NCBI GenBank assembly: GCA_040513115.1
Contig: JBEVDW010000163.1
Coordinates: 1 to 14,899 of the forward strand
DNA length: 14,899 nt
Reading direction: 5' to 3'
DNA from: DATELY01 sp040513115
GTDB taxonomy: Bacteria; Pseudomonadota; Gammaproteobacteria; Steroidobacterales; Steroidobacteraceae
Positions 6,005-13,005 of this stretch are shown here, in pieces. The notes beneath the pieces are model-generated. The model had not been told where the DNA came from. It saw nothing but the letters and a program-made list of their open reading frames with translations, and ran no database searches. The position numbers were made by a program, and so were the translations under genes. The first letter of the stretch is position 1. Every line of letters starts with the position of its first letter.

Positions 6005-8176
6005 ATGCAGTTTTTCGCTTCCTGTCCGCCGGGCACGGCTGATCTGCTCGCAACCGAGTTGCGCGAGCTCGGTGTCACTCAGTTGCGTGAGGCGCGCTTG
6101 GGTGTGAGTTTCGACACCGATATCGAGCACGCCTACAGGGCCTGTCTGTGGTCGCGTATTGCAAGCCGCGTGCTGATGCCGCTTGCGACATTCCAGGCTG
6201 ATTCCGCGGTCGAGCTGTACGATGGCGTGAGTGCGATTCCCTGGTGGGAGCACATTGCACCCGGCGGCACCCTGGCAGTGGACTTCGCGGGTAGCTCGCG
6301 CGGCATTACACACACTCACTTCGGCGCACTGCGCACGAAGGATGCAATCGTCGATAGCATTCGACAGCACAGTGGCGAGCGACCTTCCATCGAACTTGAA
6401 CGGCCCAACGTGCGCGTCGACGTGCGGCTCGATCGCGGCCGCGCGACCCTCAGCATCGATCTGTCCGGCGAGAGTCTCCACCGTCGCGGTTATCGCGCTC
6501 GTGGTGTTGCTGCGCCGCTGAAAGAGAATCTTGCTGCGAGCGTTCTGATCCGCAGCGGCTGGCCTCAGATCGCGGCAGACGGTGGTGCACTCGTCGATCC
6601 GATGTGCGGTTCGGGAACGCTGCCGATCGAAGCGGCGCTCATGGCGTACGACATCGCACCAGGATCACTACGCGACTACTACGGCTTTCTCGGCTGGCGT
6701 AAACACGATGCACGTGTGTGGGCCGACTTGCAGCGTGAAGCGTGTGAGCGGCGTGAAGCCGGCTTGCAAGGGCGACTGGATATCCGCGGATACGATCGCG
6801 ATGCGCAGGCTGTACGCGCAGCATTGGAGAATGTGGAGCGCGCTCAACTACGTGGTCGCGTGCACATCGAACGGCGCGACCTCGAGCAGTTGGCGCGAGA
6901 AGCTGAGGGTACGGGCCTGGTCGTCGTCAACCCGCCGTATGGCGAGCGCATCGGTGACCTCGATCAGTTGCGCGGTTTGTATCGCTCGCTCGGTGAGCAG
7001 CTGCGTGAGCAGTTCGATGGCTGGCAGGCTGCGATACTCACCGGCAATCCGCCGATCGCGCGCGAGCTCGGAATCAACGCGCGGCGCAGTCACACCTTAT
7101 TCAACGGCAAGATCGAATGTCGCCTGCTGCGTTTCGACCTCGGGCTGGAGAACAGCCGTCTGCGAACGTTGCCATCGCCCGAGGAGCGGCAACAGGCGCT
7201 GCGCGAGTCGCCCGGCGCGCAGATGTTTTCGAATCGATTGCGCAAGAATCTCAAACAGCTCAAGAGCTGGGCGGAGCGCGAAGGCATTCATTGTTATCGC
7301 GTCTACGACGCCGACATGCCTGAGTACGCTTTCGCTGTCGATCTTTACGGCAATGAGTCGGAGCAGTGGGCTTACGTACAAGAGTATGCACCGCCCGCTT
7401 CGATCGACCCGCAAGGAGCGCGCAGCCGGCGGCAGCAGGCATTGAGTGTGATCCCGGACGTGCTGCAGCTGCCTAGCGATCGCATTCATCTGCGTGTGCG
7501 ACAACAGCAGGCCGGCTTGTCGCAATACGAAAAGCTGGAAGGCACACGTGAGTTTCATCAGGTCATCGAAGGCCCGCATCGCTTCTGGGTCAACTTCCGT
7601 GATTATCTGGATACGGGCTTGTTTCTGGATCACCGCCTGACGCGTGCTCGCATCGCGCAGCTGTCGGCAGGCAAACGATTCCTCAATTTATTCGCATACA
7701 CCGGCACCGCAACGGTGTACGCAGCCGGTGGCGGCGCGGTCGGAACGACCACTGTCGACATGTCACGCACCTATCTGGATTGGGCCAAGCGCAACATGTT
7801 GTTGAGCGGCTTTGCAGGACCCGAGCACGGCTTCGTGCAAGCGGATTGCATGACATGGCTCGCCGAAGAACAACAGCAGCAACGACGCAAGCCTTACGAC
7901 TTGATCTTCATCGATCCGCCCACGCATTCGCGTTCGAAACGGATGGAAGATGACTTCGACGTGCAGCGCGATCATGTGCGTCTGCTGCAGCTTGCGAAAC
8001 GTTTGCTGGCTGCAGGTGGCACGATCGTGTTTTCGAACAACTACACGCGCTTTCGTATCGATTCCGACGCGTTATCAGGGGCGTTCGACATCGAGGACAT
8101 TTCTGCTGCAACCATCCCGAAAGATTTCGCCCGGAATCAGCGCATTCATCACGCTTTTTTGCTGCATCAGCGGTAA
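6005..8176 (+). CDS. rlmKL: Bifunctional 23S rRNA methyltransferase RlmKL
   Basis: Methylates two guanines of 23S rRNA in the assembling large subunit: N2 of G2445 (N-terminal RlmL part) and N7 of G2069 (C-terminal RlmK part), using S-adenosylmethionine. Length is 723 residues, close to the 702 of E. coli. Domain order: THUMP RNA-binding region about 43-155; first methyltransferase with D-P-M-C-G-S-G-T at 198-205 and catalytic N-P-P-Y-G-E-R at 309-315; second methyltransferase with F-L-N-L-F-A-Y-T-G-T at 559-568, D-M-S-R-T-Y-L-D-W-A-K-R-N soon after, and I-D-P-P-T-H-S at 636-642. Both active sites look intact. It starts eight bases after the exonuclease stop without an obvious ribosome binding site, suggesting it is expressed from the aguB transcript. 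The 178 bases after it hold no gene I can support and no clear terminator. Confidence 0.96.
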   Translation: MQFFASCPPGTADLLATELRELGVTQLREARLGVSFDTDIEHAYRACLWSRIASRVLMPLATFQADSAVELYDGVSAIPWWEHIAPGGTLAVDFAGSSRGITHTHFGALRTKDAIVDSIRQHSGERPSIELERPNVRVDVRLDRGRATLSIDLSGESLHRRGYRARGVAAPLKENLAASVLIRSGWPQIAADGGALVDPMCGSGTLPIEAALMAYDIAPGSLRDYYGFLGWRKHDARVWADLQREACERREAGLQGRLDIRGYDRDAQAVRAALENVERAQLRGRVHIERRDLEQLAREAEGTGLVVVNPPYGERIGDLDQLRGLYRSLGEQLREQFDGWQAAILTGNPPIARELGINARRSHTLFNGKIECRLLRFDLGLENSRLRTLPSPEERQQALRESPGAQMFSNRLRKNLKQLKSWAEREGIHCYRVYDADMPEYAFAVDLYGNESEQWAYVQEYAPPASIDPQGARSRRQQALSVIPDVLQLPSDRIHLRVRQQQAGLSQYEKLEGTREFHQVIEGPHRFWVNFRDYLDTGLFLDHRLTRARIAQLSAGKRFLNLFAYTGTATVYAAGGGAVGTTTVDMSRTYLDWAKRNMLLSGFAGPEHGFVQADCMTWLAEEQQQQRRKPYDLIFIDPPTHSRSKRMEDDFDVQRDHVRLLQLAKRLLAAGGTIVFSNNYTRFRIDSDALSGAFDIEDISAATIPKDFARNQRIHHAFLLHQR

Positions 8177-8354
8177 AGCACGGAGCCCTTGTCGAGAAAT
8201 GTTTGACGTAAGCGCCACTTTTGCTGCGCATCAGCGCATCATCTCGATGTAAAAGTACGGCTGATCGCGCTATCCCCGATTGCCATTGCTCCTGCGTTGC
8301 AGCAGAATTGCATGGTTTTGAAATTAGTGTTGCCGATTGATTGCAGGTCCCGCC

Positions 8355-8729
8355 ATGGCCGCCGACGCATTCCAAGTCTTCTCGCATCCCAAGTTGGGCG
8401 TTGTCATTTATGACCCCGTTGCGCAGATGGGGCTCGCGCGCGAACAAATGCGTTTGTTCAAGCTCGGTGCAATGGGTGCCAGCACGTTCATGCGTGCCAT
8501 CGTCAGCAAAGATTTGGCTCCTTGCAGCGTGGATGTTGCTGCCGCCAACGAAGCAGCCGTGACCAGCTATCGCAGCGCGCGTGCGAATCGTCGCAAACCC
8601 TATTGCGAGCAGTGCCGTCGCCATTTCGGCTCCGTGGATTTCACCGTGTGCGGCGATTGCTCCAGCATTCGGTGCACGTGCGGCACCTGCAGCTGCGCAT
8701 CGAGCTCACGCCGCCGCAAAGCCGCCTGA
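8355..8729 (+). CDS. Small cysteine-rich protein of unknown function
   Basis: I do not recognise this 124-residue protein. Residues 1-75 are hydrophobic/alpha-beta with no known motif. The C-terminal third holds eight of nine cysteines: C84-x2-C87, then 11 residues, then C99-x2-C102, spacing typical of a zinc ribbon, followed by a dense C107-x-C109-x2-C112-x-C114 cluster and a basic Ser/Arg/Lys tail. Zinc binding is the natural reading of the four CxxC ligands; the extra cluster could bind a second metal. No signal peptide or membrane segment is seen. The start at 8355 is preferred over an in-frame TTG at 8337 because an AGG lies seven bases before it. It lies between rlmKL (178 bases upstream) and queD (81 bases downstream) on the same strand and could share a transcript with queD. 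Coding potential is supported by length, codon use like its neighbours and the ordered cysteines. Confidence 0.65.
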   Translation: MAADAFQVFSHPKLGVVIYDPVAQMGLAREQMRLFKLGAMGASTFMRAIVSKDLAPCSVDVAAANEAAVTSYRSARANRRKPYCEQCRRHFGSVDFTVCGDCSSIRCTCGTCSCASSSRRRKAA

Positions 8730-8751
8730 CGCCTGTCGTGCGTCCCGCCAG

Positions 8752-8774
8752 TCAAGGTTGGACGCGGACCTTGA
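8752..8774. repeat. Inverted repeat between the Cys-rich gene and queD
   Basis: TCAAGGT (8752-8758) and ACCTTGA (8768-8774) are perfect inverted repeats around a nine-base loop. No T run follows, so it is not a standard terminator. It ends 36 bases before the queD start and could be an RNA hairpin or an operator for queD. Function is unknown. Confidence 0.35.
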
Positions 8775-8810
8775 GTTGAGGCCCCAGCTCCTCTGACTTG
8801 GCAGCCCCGC

Positions 8811-9164
8811 TTGGACCTCTACCGCGAATTCACCATCGAAGCGGCTCATCGATTGCCGCATGTGCCGACAGGGCACAAGTGCTCCCGCCTCCATGGCCAT
8901 TCGTTTCGCATCGAGATTCAGGTGCGCGGTGAAGTAGACGAGCACACCGGATGGATCATGGACTTCGCCGATTTGCGCGCAGCCTTTCAGCCCATTCACG
9001 ACCAGCTCGACCACCGCTATTTGAACGACATCGAAGGGCTGGAAAATCCCACGAGCGAAAACCTGGCGCGATGGATCTGGGGCGCGTTGAAGCCGCAACT
9101 GCCGCAGCTGTCACGCATCATCATTCGCGAGACGTGCACGAGCGGCTGCATCTACGAAGGGTAG
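8811..9164 (+). CDS. queD: 6-carboxy-5,6,7,8-tetrahydropterin synthase
   Basis: Converts 7,8-dihydroneopterin triphosphate to 6-carboxytetrahydropterin, the second step of queuosine (7-deazaguanine) synthesis, using zinc. The protein is 117 residues, near the 121 of E. coli QueD, and matches it throughout as I recall it. Zinc ligands His13, His28 and His30 lie in E-A-A-H-R-L-P-H and R-L-H-G-H-S-F; the catalytic Cys is Cys24 in G-H-K-C; His68 in Q-L-D-H-R-Y and Glu107 in R-E-T-C-T-S-G-C complete the site. The start is TTG at 8811: the in-frame stop at 8772-8774 leaves no ATG or GTG upstream, and the protein must begin here to keep its first strand. Other queuosine genes (queC, queE, queF) are not in the window. 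Its stop is only five bases from the stop of the convergent puuB gene. Confidence 0.95.
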   Translation: MDLYREFTIEAAHRLPHVPTGHKCSRLHGHSFRIEIQVRGEVDEHTGWIMDFADLRAAFQPIHDQLDHRYLNDIEGLENPTSENLARWIWGALKPQLPQLSRIIIRETCTSGCIYEG

Positions 9165-9169
9165 GCGGG

Positions 9170-10459
9170 CTAGAGCAGGTCCCGCATCCGATACCACAGC
9201 ATCGCAAGCACGAGGCTGGGCATGCGCAGCCAGCGTCCACCCGGGAAGTCGCGATGCTTCAGTTTGGAATACACATCGAAGCGCTGCGACTGCTGGGCGA
9301 TCGCCTCAGCGGCGAGCTTGCCGGCCATGCCAGACAGCGCCAATCCGTGGCCGGAGAATCCTTGTAAGTAATAGATGTTCGGGCGCAGCCGGCCGAAATC
9401 CGGCGCTCGCGACATGCTGATGTCGACGTACCCGCCCCACGCATACTCGATTTCAACATCAGCCAATTGCGGAAAGACGTGGAGCATGCGACGACGCGTG
9501 GCACGTGCCGTGTCGAATACATCGCGGCCCGAATAGCTCACGCGCCCGCCGAACAACAAGCGGTGATCCGCCGAGCGGCGGTAGTAGTCGAGCACGAAAT
9601 TCACATCGGCGATTGCGTAGTTGCGGCGGAGCAATTCAGTCGCGCGCTGTTCGCCCAACTGCGCAGTCGCAACGATGTACGTGCCCACGGGCATGATGCG
9701 GGAGCGCAAGGCGGGTACCAGGCCATTCAGATACGCATTGCCGCAGAGCACGACAAAACGGGCGCGCACGCTCCCTGATTGCGTGAAGACGCGGGCGGGG
9801 TCCGCGTAATCGATACGAGCGACCGCCGAGTGCTCGTACATCTGGGCGCCGGCGCCCAGCGCTGCGCGAGCCAGTCCCAAGGTGTAGTTCAGTGGGTGCA
9901 GATGCGCACTGCCACGATCCAACAATCCGGCAACATAGCGCTCGGTCGCCAACAGCTCACGAATGTCGCTTTGATCGATGAACTCCAGTTGCCCATACCG
10001 GTAGCGTCCCTGCAGCTCTTCCTGTTCGGCCAACAGCTCAACGCGCTGCCGCTCCTTGATCGCGACTTGCACATGTCCCCACTGTAAGTCGCACTGGATG
10101 GCATACCGCTCGATCCGCTCGCGCAGCAGCGCAATGGCTTCGACCGATAGATCCCACATGCGTCGGGCAGCCTCGAATCCCACCTCGGCTTCCAGCGCAT
10201 GTTGTCCGCAGGCATAACCGGCCAGCGCTTGCCCGCCATTGCGGCCCGACGCACCGTGCCCGACACGCTCCGCTTCGAGAACGACCACCCGATAACCGAG
10301 CGATGTCAGCTCCAGGGCGACAGAACAGCCAGCAATGCCGGCGCCCACGACGCAGACGTCAGCCTCGATCTCGCCCTCGAGAGTCGGCAGGGACGGGCGC
10401 GAATGGCTTGTCGCTTCGTAGTAGGAAGTGCTGTTGGCAGGGATCACGCTGAAGCTCAA
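9170..10459 (-). CDS. puuB: Gamma-glutamylputrescine oxidase (FAD-dependent)
   Basis: An FAD-dependent amine oxidase of the DAO family, 429 residues (E. coli PuuB has 426). It would oxidise gamma-glutamylputrescine to the aldehyde, releasing ammonia and hydrogen peroxide, the second step of the Puu pathway. The Rossmann motif G-A-G-I-A-G is at 39-44, the ribose-binding acidic residue is Glu62, and G-A-S-G-R-N-G-G-Q lies at 69-77. Further PuuB-like segments are H-L-H-P-L-N-Y, L-C-G-N-A-Y-L, L-D-Y-Y-R-R-S-A-D-H-R-L-L-F-G-G and Y-Y-L-Q-G-F-S-G-H-G. The first usable codon is TTG (10457-10459) with no ribosome binding site nearby; a GTG four codons later is an alternative, so the exact start is uncertain. 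It diverges from puuD-puuA, which supply the flanking steps. Paralogous glycine/D-amino-acid oxidases are similar, but the neighbours favour PuuB. Confidence 0.9.
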   Translation of the reverse strand: MSFSVIPANSTSYYEATSHSRPSLPTLEGEIEADVCVVGAGIAGCSVALELTSLGYRVVVLEAERVGHGASGRNGGQALAGYACGQHALEAEVGFEAARRMWDLSVEAIALLRERIERYAIQCDLQWGHVQVAIKERQRVELLAEQEELQGRYRYGQLEFIDQSDIRELLATERYVAGLLDRGSAHLHPLNYTLGLARAALGAGAQMYEHSAVARIDYADPARVFTQSGSVRARFVVLCGNAYLNGLVPALRSRIMPVGTYIVATAQLGEQRATELLRRNYAIADVNFVLDYYRRSADHRLLFGGRVSYSGRDVFDTARATRRRMLHVFPQLADVEIEYAWGGYVDISMSRAPDFGRLRPNIYYLQGFSGHGLALSGMAGKLAAEAIAQQSQRFDVYSKLKHRDFPGGRWLRMPSLVLAMLWYRMRDLL

Positions 10460-10531
10460 AAAAGACGGTTTGCCTGCAGCATAGGAGACAGAACCGTGGC
10501 GGGCAACTCCAGGGGTGCTTGTAAGTCATTG

Positions 10532-10559
10532 TTTATAAGGAATTTATGTCGCCTGTCGG
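10532..10559 (-). promoter_or_regulatory. Promoter candidate for puuB
   Basis: On the minus strand, CCGACA (10554-10559, four of six -35 matches) and TATAAA (10532-10537, five of six -10 matches) are 16 bases apart in the only AT-rich patch of the 183-base gap between puuB and puuD. The start would fall near 10525, about 66 bases before the TTG. Confidence 0.4.
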
Positions 10560-10591
10560 TAAGTCGCGGCGGGCGGCGCGGGGGTGCGCTG

Positions 10592-10626
10592 TGGTTAAAT
10601 GTCGGGCGTGAACGGCGCCCCCGTTC
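10592..10626 (+). promoter_or_regulatory. Possible extended -10 promoter and hairpin before puuD
   Basis: TGGTTAAAT at 10592-10600 fits an extended -10 (TGn plus a four-of-six hexamer), with no -35 box. Ten bases later GAACGG (10610-10615) and CCGTTC (10621-10626) form a perfect inverted repeat with a five-base loop, right where transcription would begin. It could be an operator or a hairpin in the leader. No PuuR-type box was recognised. Confidence 0.3.
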
Positions 10627-10642
10627 GCTTCCGATCTATCGC

Positions 10643-11401
10643 ATGTCCAGCCCCAAACCCTTCATCGGCATCGTGGCGGACCGCCGCGTGCTGGGTCATC
10701 ACCCGTTTCACTGCGTCGGCGAGAAATACATCGACGCGGTTGCCAGGGGAGCGGATGCGGTGCCGTTGTTGATCCCGTCGCTGGGCGAAGCGCTCGCGAC
10801 GGATCAGTTACTGGGGCTACTGGATGGGTTGCTGCTGACTGGAAGCGCATCGAATGTGGAGCCGCATCACTACGAAGGCCCCGCGAGTGACCCAGGTACG
10901 TTGCACGATCCCGCGCGCGACGCGACCAGCCTGCTGCTGATTCGGCGCGTCGTACGGGAGGGCATTCCACTGCTCGCCATCTGCCGCGGCTTTCAAGAGA
11001 TGAATGTCGCCTTCGGCGGCACCCTCTGGCAGAAGATCCACGAGGTCGAGGGGTATTCGGATCATCGGGAAGATCTAGAGGCCGAGCTCGATATTCAGTA
11101 CGGCCCTGCGCACGACATCGAGCTGACGCCTGGCGGATGGCTGCACCGCTTTGCGGGCACTAGCCGCGTGAGAGTGAACTCGTTGCACTCGCAGGGTGTG
11201 CAACTGCTCGCGCCCGGCCTCGTGGTCGAGGCACGCGCTCCGGACGGCATCATCGAGGCCTTCCGTGCGCAGGATGCCGCGAGCTTTGCGCTCGCCGTGC
11301 AGTGGCATCCGGAGTGGAAATTCCAGGACAACCCATTATCGCGGGCTCTGTTCGCTGCCTTTGGTGAGGCGGCGCGGGCGCGCGCATCGAGGCGGACATG
11401 A
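10643..11401 (+). CDS. puuD: Gamma-glutamyl-GABA hydrolase
   Basis: A class I glutamine-amidotransferase-like hydrolase of 252 residues that splits gamma-glutamyl-GABA into glutamate and GABA, the last glutamyl step of putrescine breakdown. The triad is clear: Cys114 in A-I-C-R-G-F-Q-E-M-N, His222 and Glu224 in Q-W-H-P-E-W. Family segments G-S-A-S-N-V-E-P-H-H-Y near 67-77, H-R-E-D near 141-144 and V-N-S-L-H-S-Q-G near 178-185 all resemble E. coli PuuD. The frame is open well upstream, but 10643 gives the family N terminus (F-I-G-I-V-A-D-R-R); no good ribosome binding site is seen before it. The stop overlaps the start of puuA in an ATGA, so the two are almost certainly co-translated. Confidence 0.94.
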   Translation: MSSPKPFIGIVADRRVLGHHPFHCVGEKYIDAVARGADAVPLLIPSLGEALATDQLLGLLDGLLLTGSASNVEPHHYEGPASDPGTLHDPARDATSLLLIRRVVREGIPLLAICRGFQEMNVAFGGTLWQKIHEVEGYSDHREDLEAELDIQYGPAHDIELTPGGWLHRFAGTSRVRVNSLHSQGVQLLAPGLVVEARAPDGIIEAFRAQDAASFALAVQWHPEWKFQDNPLSRALFAAFGEAARARASRRT

Positions 11402-12732
11402 GCGTCATTCAACAATTTTTCAAAGAACACGGTATCTCGGAAGTCGAGGCCATCATCCCGGACATGGCCGGTATACCGCGCGGCAAGATCATGCCCGCGG
11501 CCAAGTTCGCGGAAGAGGAGGGCATGCGGTTGCCCGAGAGCATCTTCCTGCAGACAGTGACGGGCGACTATCCCGACGACGAACGTGCGATCAGCCCCTC
11601 CGAGATCGACATTGTGCTGAAGGCCGATCCGAATACGGTTCGCGTCGTGCCTTGGGCCGCGGAGCCGACGGCCCAGGTGATCCACGACAGCTTCTATTCG
11701 GATGGTCGGCCCGTGACGATGGCTCCAAGGTATGTGTTGCAGCACATCCTCGATCTGTATTCCCAGCACGGGTGGGAGCCCGTGGTCGCGCCGGAGCTCG
11801 AGTTTTTCCTCGTAGAACCCAATATCGATGCGGACTATCCGCTCAAGCCGCCCGTGGGGCGCTCCGGTCGCCCCGAGATAGGGCGCCAGTCGTATTCCAT
11901 TGCAGCGGTCAATGAGTTCGATCCCCTGTTCGACGACGTGTATGCGTTCTGCGAGGCAGAAGACATCGAGATCGATACGCTGATCCACGAAGACGGCGCC
12001 GCGCAGATGGAGATCAACCTCCTGCACGGCAACGCGCTGTCCTTGGCGGACCAGGTGTTCCTGTTCAAGCGCACGGCCCGCGAGGCCGCGCTCCGCCACA
12101 AGATGTATGCAACCTTCATGGCGAAGCCGATGGCGCGCGAGCCTGGCAGCGCCATGCACATTCACCAGAGCATCCTCGACCGCCGTACCGGCAAGAACAT
12201 CTTCAGCGAGCCGGACGGCAAGCCCTCGCAGCTCTTTTTCTCCCATATCGCCGGCTTGCAGAAGTACCTGCCGGCGGCGATGTCGCTCTTTGCACCGAAC
12301 GTGAACTCCTATCGCCGCATCACCCGCTTCCATTCCGCGCCGATCAACACCCAGTGGGGATACGACAATCGCACGGCGGGGTTGCGCGTGCCGGTATCGA
12401 GCACGGAGTCACGCCGAGTCGAGAATCGTGTCGGCGGTGCCGATGCCAACCCCTATATCGCCATCGCCGCGTCCCTTGCGTGTGGATACCTGGGAATGGT
12501 GGAAGGCTTGAAACCCAGCGAACCCGTCACTGGCAGCGCGCACGAGCTGCCGTTCTCGCTTCCGCGCAATATCGAAGACTCGCTCCGACTCTTGCGCGAA
12601 TGCCGCCCTTTGATCGATCTGCTCGGCGAGCGATTCGTGCTGGCGTACTCGGCTGTCAAAGAGAGCGAGTACGAGACGTTCCTGCAGGTGATCAGCTCTT
12701 GGGAGCGTGAGTATCTGTTGTTGAATGTTTGA
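11398..12732 (+). CDS. puuA: Glutamine synthetase-family gamma-glutamylputrescine synthetase
   Basis: An ATP-dependent ligase of 444 residues that joins glutamate to putrescine, the first step of the Puu pathway. Landmarks of the glutamine synthetase fold: N-terminal beta-grasp to about residue 100 with the D-M-A-G-I-P-R-G-K segment at 22-30; metal-binding Glu133 and Glu135 in P-E-L-E-F-F; H-E-D-G-A-A-Q-M-E-I-N at 197-207; H-I-H-Q-S at 254-258; N-S-Y-R-R at 303-307; and E-N-R-V-G-G-A-D-A-N-P-Y at 342-353. It lacks the adenylylation-site region of housekeeping GlnA. Its ATGA overlap with puuD and nearness to puuB and potF argue for a polyamine substrate rather than ammonia. Which polyamine is preferred cannot be read; Pseudomonas has several such paralogues with different amine preference. 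Confidence 0.92.
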   Translation: MSVIQQFFKEHGISEVEAIIPDMAGIPRGKIMPAAKFAEEEGMRLPESIFLQTVTGDYPDDERAISPSEIDIVLKADPNTVRVVPWAAEPTAQVIHDSFYSDGRPVTMAPRYVLQHILDLYSQHGWEPVVAPELEFFLVEPNIDADYPLKPPVGRSGRPEIGRQSYSIAAVNEFDPLFDDVYAFCEAEDIEIDTLIHEDGAAQMEINLLHGNALSLADQVFLFKRTAREAALRHKMYATFMAKPMAREPGSAMHIHQSILDRRTGKNIFSEPDGKPSQLFFSHIAGLQKYLPAAMSLFAPNVNSYRRITRFHSAPINTQWGYDNRTAGLRVPVSSTESRRVENRVGGADANPYIAIAASLACGYLGMVEGLKPSEPVTGSAHELPFSLPRNIEDSLRLLRECRPLIDLLGERFVLAYSAVKESEYETFLQVISSWEREYLLLNV

Positions 12733-12764
12733 GTGTGATGGCTAGGGGAATGCCCCAATCACAC
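12733..12764. repeat. Nested inverted repeat after puuA
   Basis: Right after the puuA stop, GTGTGAT (12733-12739) pairs with ATCACAC (12758-12764), and inside it GGGG (12745-12748) pairs with CCCC (12753-12756) around AATG. This is a strong RNA hairpin placed like a terminator, but C-rich sequence rather than a T run follows. It may be a 3'-end stabiliser or a partial terminator between puuDA and potFG. Confidence 0.5.
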
Positions 12765-12898
12765 CCCTCTCCCTGCGTCCTCACTCGCGACTTTATCTGC
12801 TCCCTCCCCGGTGTAGCCCCTCGTCAGGGGGTTCCGAAGCGTCGCGGGGGACGACCGGAGGAAGTGGCGCGCCAGGGTTGAGGGTGGGGGCGAGCGCA
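12765..12898. other. GC-rich structured spacer between puuA and potF
   Basis: The left half is C-rich and the right half G-rich, so the two halves are partly complementary: for example ACCCCTCTCCCTGCG (12762-12776) against the complement of a segment near 12869-12887, with gaps. A local hairpin CCCCT (12817-12821)/AGGGG (12826-12830) lies in the middle. No coding sequence is convincing. It looks like a dispersed intergenic repeat or a folded leader; one copy only is seen in the window. Confidence 0.35.
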
Positions 12899-13005
12899 CC
12901 AGAAAAAATCACATGTGCTTCGCGCTACCCAGCGCCACATTGCTGCGTTACGCTCCTGAGCACGTCCTCGCATCCAATCCTCAATTCCTAAGGAGATCCT
13001 CCCTT

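Noticed and set aside
8226..8241. Tandem GCGCATCA repeat after rlmKL
   Set aside because: Only two copies of eight bases with no further structure; likely chance.
11095..12333. 412-codon open frame antisense to puuA
   Set aside because: Long antisense frames are common in GC-rich genes. Its product has no family features, while the sense frame is a clear glutamine synthetase-family enzyme.
12913..13005. Upstream ATG that would lengthen PotF by 31 residues
   Set aside because: The lipoprotein signal peptide and the AGGAGA ribosome binding site both point to the ATG at 13006.
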